DNA from: CAIYRG01 sp964446945
Lineage (GTDB): Bacteria; Pseudomonadota; Alphaproteobacteria; Micropepsales; Micropepsaceae
Reading direction: 5' to 3'
Length of the DNA: 64,000 nt
Assembly (NCBI GenBank): GCA_964446945.1
Contig: CAYUQO010000003.1
Location: forward strand, 124,001 to 188,000
Part shown: one piece after another, positions 62,798-64,000 of the stretch
Layout of the letters: every line of letters begins with the position of its first letter
Position numbering within the stretch: the stretch's first letter is position 1
Program-made: the position numbers and the translations under genes
Notes under the pieces: generated by a model
Seen by the model: the letters and a program-made list of their open reading frames with translations, nothing else
Told to the model about the DNA's origin: nothing
The model's database searches: none

Positions 62798-63655
62798 TCA
62801 GAAATCCGCTTTGGTTGCTGTCGGGATCGGTTCGACATTCAGGCCGAAGAAGGACGCGTTGTTTTCCGCGCAGTTGTTTTCGATCATCGGGCCCTGGCTC
62901 ACCCGGCGATATTTCTGCACCGCGCGCCAGGTCGTCGTGAACGCACCGGGATCCTCGACGGTCGCAGTCGCCTCCATCGCATCGCCTCCCGGAAGGATAT
63001 GAAAGCGCTCGATGACATGCAGCTGCGGTGAGTGCGGCGTCCGGAACTGATCGACAAACGTTTTTGTGTTCAGCCCGATGGTATCGACCACCAGCGTGTC
63101 GCCGCCTTCGTAATGGCCGATCGACTCGCCAAACCAGGATGGCGTGACGTTTTTCGAATGTTGCCGGTTCATGTAGATGTGCCGGACCATATGGTCTTCC
63201 TGCCAGATCAGAGTCACCACATCGGGCGTTTGCAGGAAATAGACCGGCGTTACCGGATACAGCAGAAATGCCGGTACGCCGATCGGCCAGCATCTCTCCT
63301 TCGGCGTGAACACCGCTTCACCCTTGAGCACGCGCTCATTGACTTTACGCAATTCGTCACGTGTCCAGGGCTGCAGGATCGGATTGCTGAGATCGGCGAC
63401 ATGGAATGTCGGTTGCCTACCGGTGCGGGCGGCATATGTATTGTCGATATACGGATGATCCTTGTCCGAAACGACGGGCCCGGGCCCTTCGGGCGGTGGC
63501 AGAAAATCATCGCCGATCGGCTCATTGCTTGAAGGAACCCCGGCGATCCAGCCGATGCGGCTGTCCATGCCGAAATTCGGGATTGTGTTTTGCTGTGCGG
63601 CCGCCGGCATGGCGGTCAGCAGGACGGCAATGATGGCGACTTGCTGCGGACGCAT
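62798..63655 (-). CDS. Secreted protein of the GHYE-GDTLVVDT family, copy 4
   Basis: A 285-residue paralogue of the gene at 14152. Signal peptide to about residue 21 (AMPAAAQQN). Shared motifs are CWPIGVPAFLLYP near 123, VRHIYMNRQHSK near 158, PSWFGESIGHYEGGDTLVVD near 170-189, TPHSP near 207, HVIERF near 213 and VEDPGAF near 235, ending in ENNASFF. The ATG at 63655 is preferred over a longer frame at 63712. No recognised function; its neighbours differ from those of the other three copies. Confidence 0.7.
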   Translation of the reverse strand: MRPQQVAIIAVLLTAMPAAAQQNTIPNFGMDSRIGWIAGVPSSNEPIGDDFLPPPEGPGPVVSDKDHPYIDNTYAARTGRQPTFHVADLSNPILQPWTRDELRKVNERVLKGEAVFTPKERCWPIGVPAFLLYPVTPVYFLQTPDVVTLIWQEDHMVRHIYMNRQHSKNVTPSWFGESIGHYEGGDTLVVDTIGLNTKTFVDQFRTPHSPQLHVIERFHILPGGDAMEATATVEDPGAFTTTWRAVQKYRRVSQGPMIENNCAENNASFFGLNVEPIPTATKADF

Positions 63656-63801
63656 TGGATCACCGGGCCAAAGAGAGGGGGTAAGTCTTGCGCGGAGTTC
63701 GCCGAAAAACAACTGCTACCTGGCTTCCGAACTCAGCGGCACATTCCGCGCTCCGTCTCCCCTGCGCGGGGGAAGAAAGTACTGATTACGCCCGTCGTTT
63801 T

Positions 63802-63848
63802 CCTCCCCCGTTTACGGGGGAGGGGAACCGCGCAGCGGTGGAGGGGGG
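63802..63848. repeat. Palindromic G/C-rich repeat element
   Basis: CCTCCCCCG-TTTA-CGGGGGAGG is followed by CCGC-GCA-GCGG and a G-rich tail. The same three-part layout as the glcF element (50397-50445), but with a different central palindrome. A shorter CTCCCC-TGCGC-GGGGGA stem lies just upstream at about 63757-63773. Confidence 0.7.
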
Positions 63849-63860
63849 AAATGCTCGGTC

Positions 63861-64000
63861 CTATTCCATCAGTGTCAGCGTTATTTGCGCGCGGTCGTGC
63901 CGGAATTCGACCCGCACCGATTCGCCGGCGCGAACCTGTTTCAGCTGCGGAAAACGATGCAGCGTGTGAGTCCAGTGGCCGCAAAACTCGGTATCCAGAG
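63861..64000 (-). CDS. C-terminal part of a gene truncated by the window edge
   Basis: The minus strand reads 45 codons from the edge to the stop at 63861 without interruption, with protein-like composition (FCGHWTHTLHRF, VRAGESVRVEFRHDR, ITLTLME). It is reminiscent of the C-terminal beta-barrel of protein arginine methyltransferases (WTHTL...VRAGE), but the fragment is too short to decide. Confidence 0.4.
   Translation of the reverse strand, partial: LDTEFCGHWTHTLHRFPQLKQVRAGESVRVEFRHDRAQITLTLME

Noticed and set aside
63733..63984. 83-residue minus-strand open frame across the repeat
   Set aside because: It runs through the palindromic repeat and overlaps the better-supported C-terminal fragment in another frame.

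Overview
The window looks like chromosomal DNA of a soil- or sediment-type alphaproteobacterium, probably near the Hyphomicrobiales. This is an inference from the GC-rich, densely packed genes, an HpnM-like hopanoid-associated protein beside a prenyl synthase, and many catabolic families (UbiD, Bug-type binding protein, hydantoinase A/B, several MFS carriers) typical of metabolically versatile Alphaproteobacteria. I see no rRNA, tRNA, CRISPR array, phage gene or transposase.

Layout. 1-1.8 kb: polyprenyl diphosphate synthase (ispA-like) and an HpnM/MlaC-like periplasmic protein. 1.85-4.05 kb (minus): secreted NHL propeller protein and an ACMSD-type amidohydrolase. 4.2-6.9 kb: SDR dehydrogenase and GH15 glycosidase. 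6.8-9 kb: IclR regulator divergent from a Rieske oxygenase, with a clear operator between them. 9-11.9 kb (minus): zinc-type alcohol dehydrogenase/quinone reductase, hot-dog thioesterase, acyl-CoA ligase. 12-14.15 kb: UbiD decarboxylase plus a small CMP-kinase-like protein. 14.15-19.4 kb (minus): aldo/keto reductase, aspartate dehydrogenase, VOC protein, gamma-glutamyltransferase-like hydrolase and an uncharacterised secreted protein. 19.5-23.4 kb: esterase, MetE-like protein, amidohydrolase and a 4,5-dihydroxyphthalate-decarboxylase-like protein. 23.8-29.3 kb: NCS2 permease and second UbiD, divergent from a lone molybdenum hydroxylase large subunit. 29.3-36.2 kb: fatty acid desaturase, MFS carrier, RND pump, LysR regulator. 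36.2-42.2 kb (minus): two solute-binding-fold proteins and hydantoinase/oxoprolinase A and B. 42.4-49 kb: tandem pair of the uncharacterised secreted family, then MFS, class II aldolase, FAD monooxygenase and gentisate-type dioxygenase. 49.6-61 kb: glcDEF, a lactate/glycolate permease, an MFS carrier, serine-glyoxylate-type aminotransferase and a 1002-residue YdiJ-like dehydrogenase. 61.3-64 kb: a small basic protein, a membrane-anchored metallopeptidase, a fourth member of the secreted family, a palindromic repeat and a gene running off the edge.

How it fits together. Most of the window reads as catabolic modules for aromatic and heteroaromatic acids: uptake carriers, ring hydroxylation (Rieske, FAD monooxygenase, molybdenum hydroxylase), decarboxylation (two UbiD, two amidohydrolases, one DHP-decarboxylase-like), ring cleavage (gentisate dioxygenase) and CoA chemistry. 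The 49.6-61 kb block is a coherent 2-hydroxyacid/glycolate oxidation module that would feed glyoxylate into glycine.

The points I would follow up first are a palindromic repeat lying in frame inside glcF, whose architecture recurs near 63.8 kb; a secreted protein family with four copies in 64 kb and no function I can name; a UbiD gene coupled to a kinase; an NCS2-UbiD-molybdenum hydroxylase arrangement; and two solute-binding-fold proteins without signal peptides or permeases. All functions are read from sequence motifs; no database search was run.
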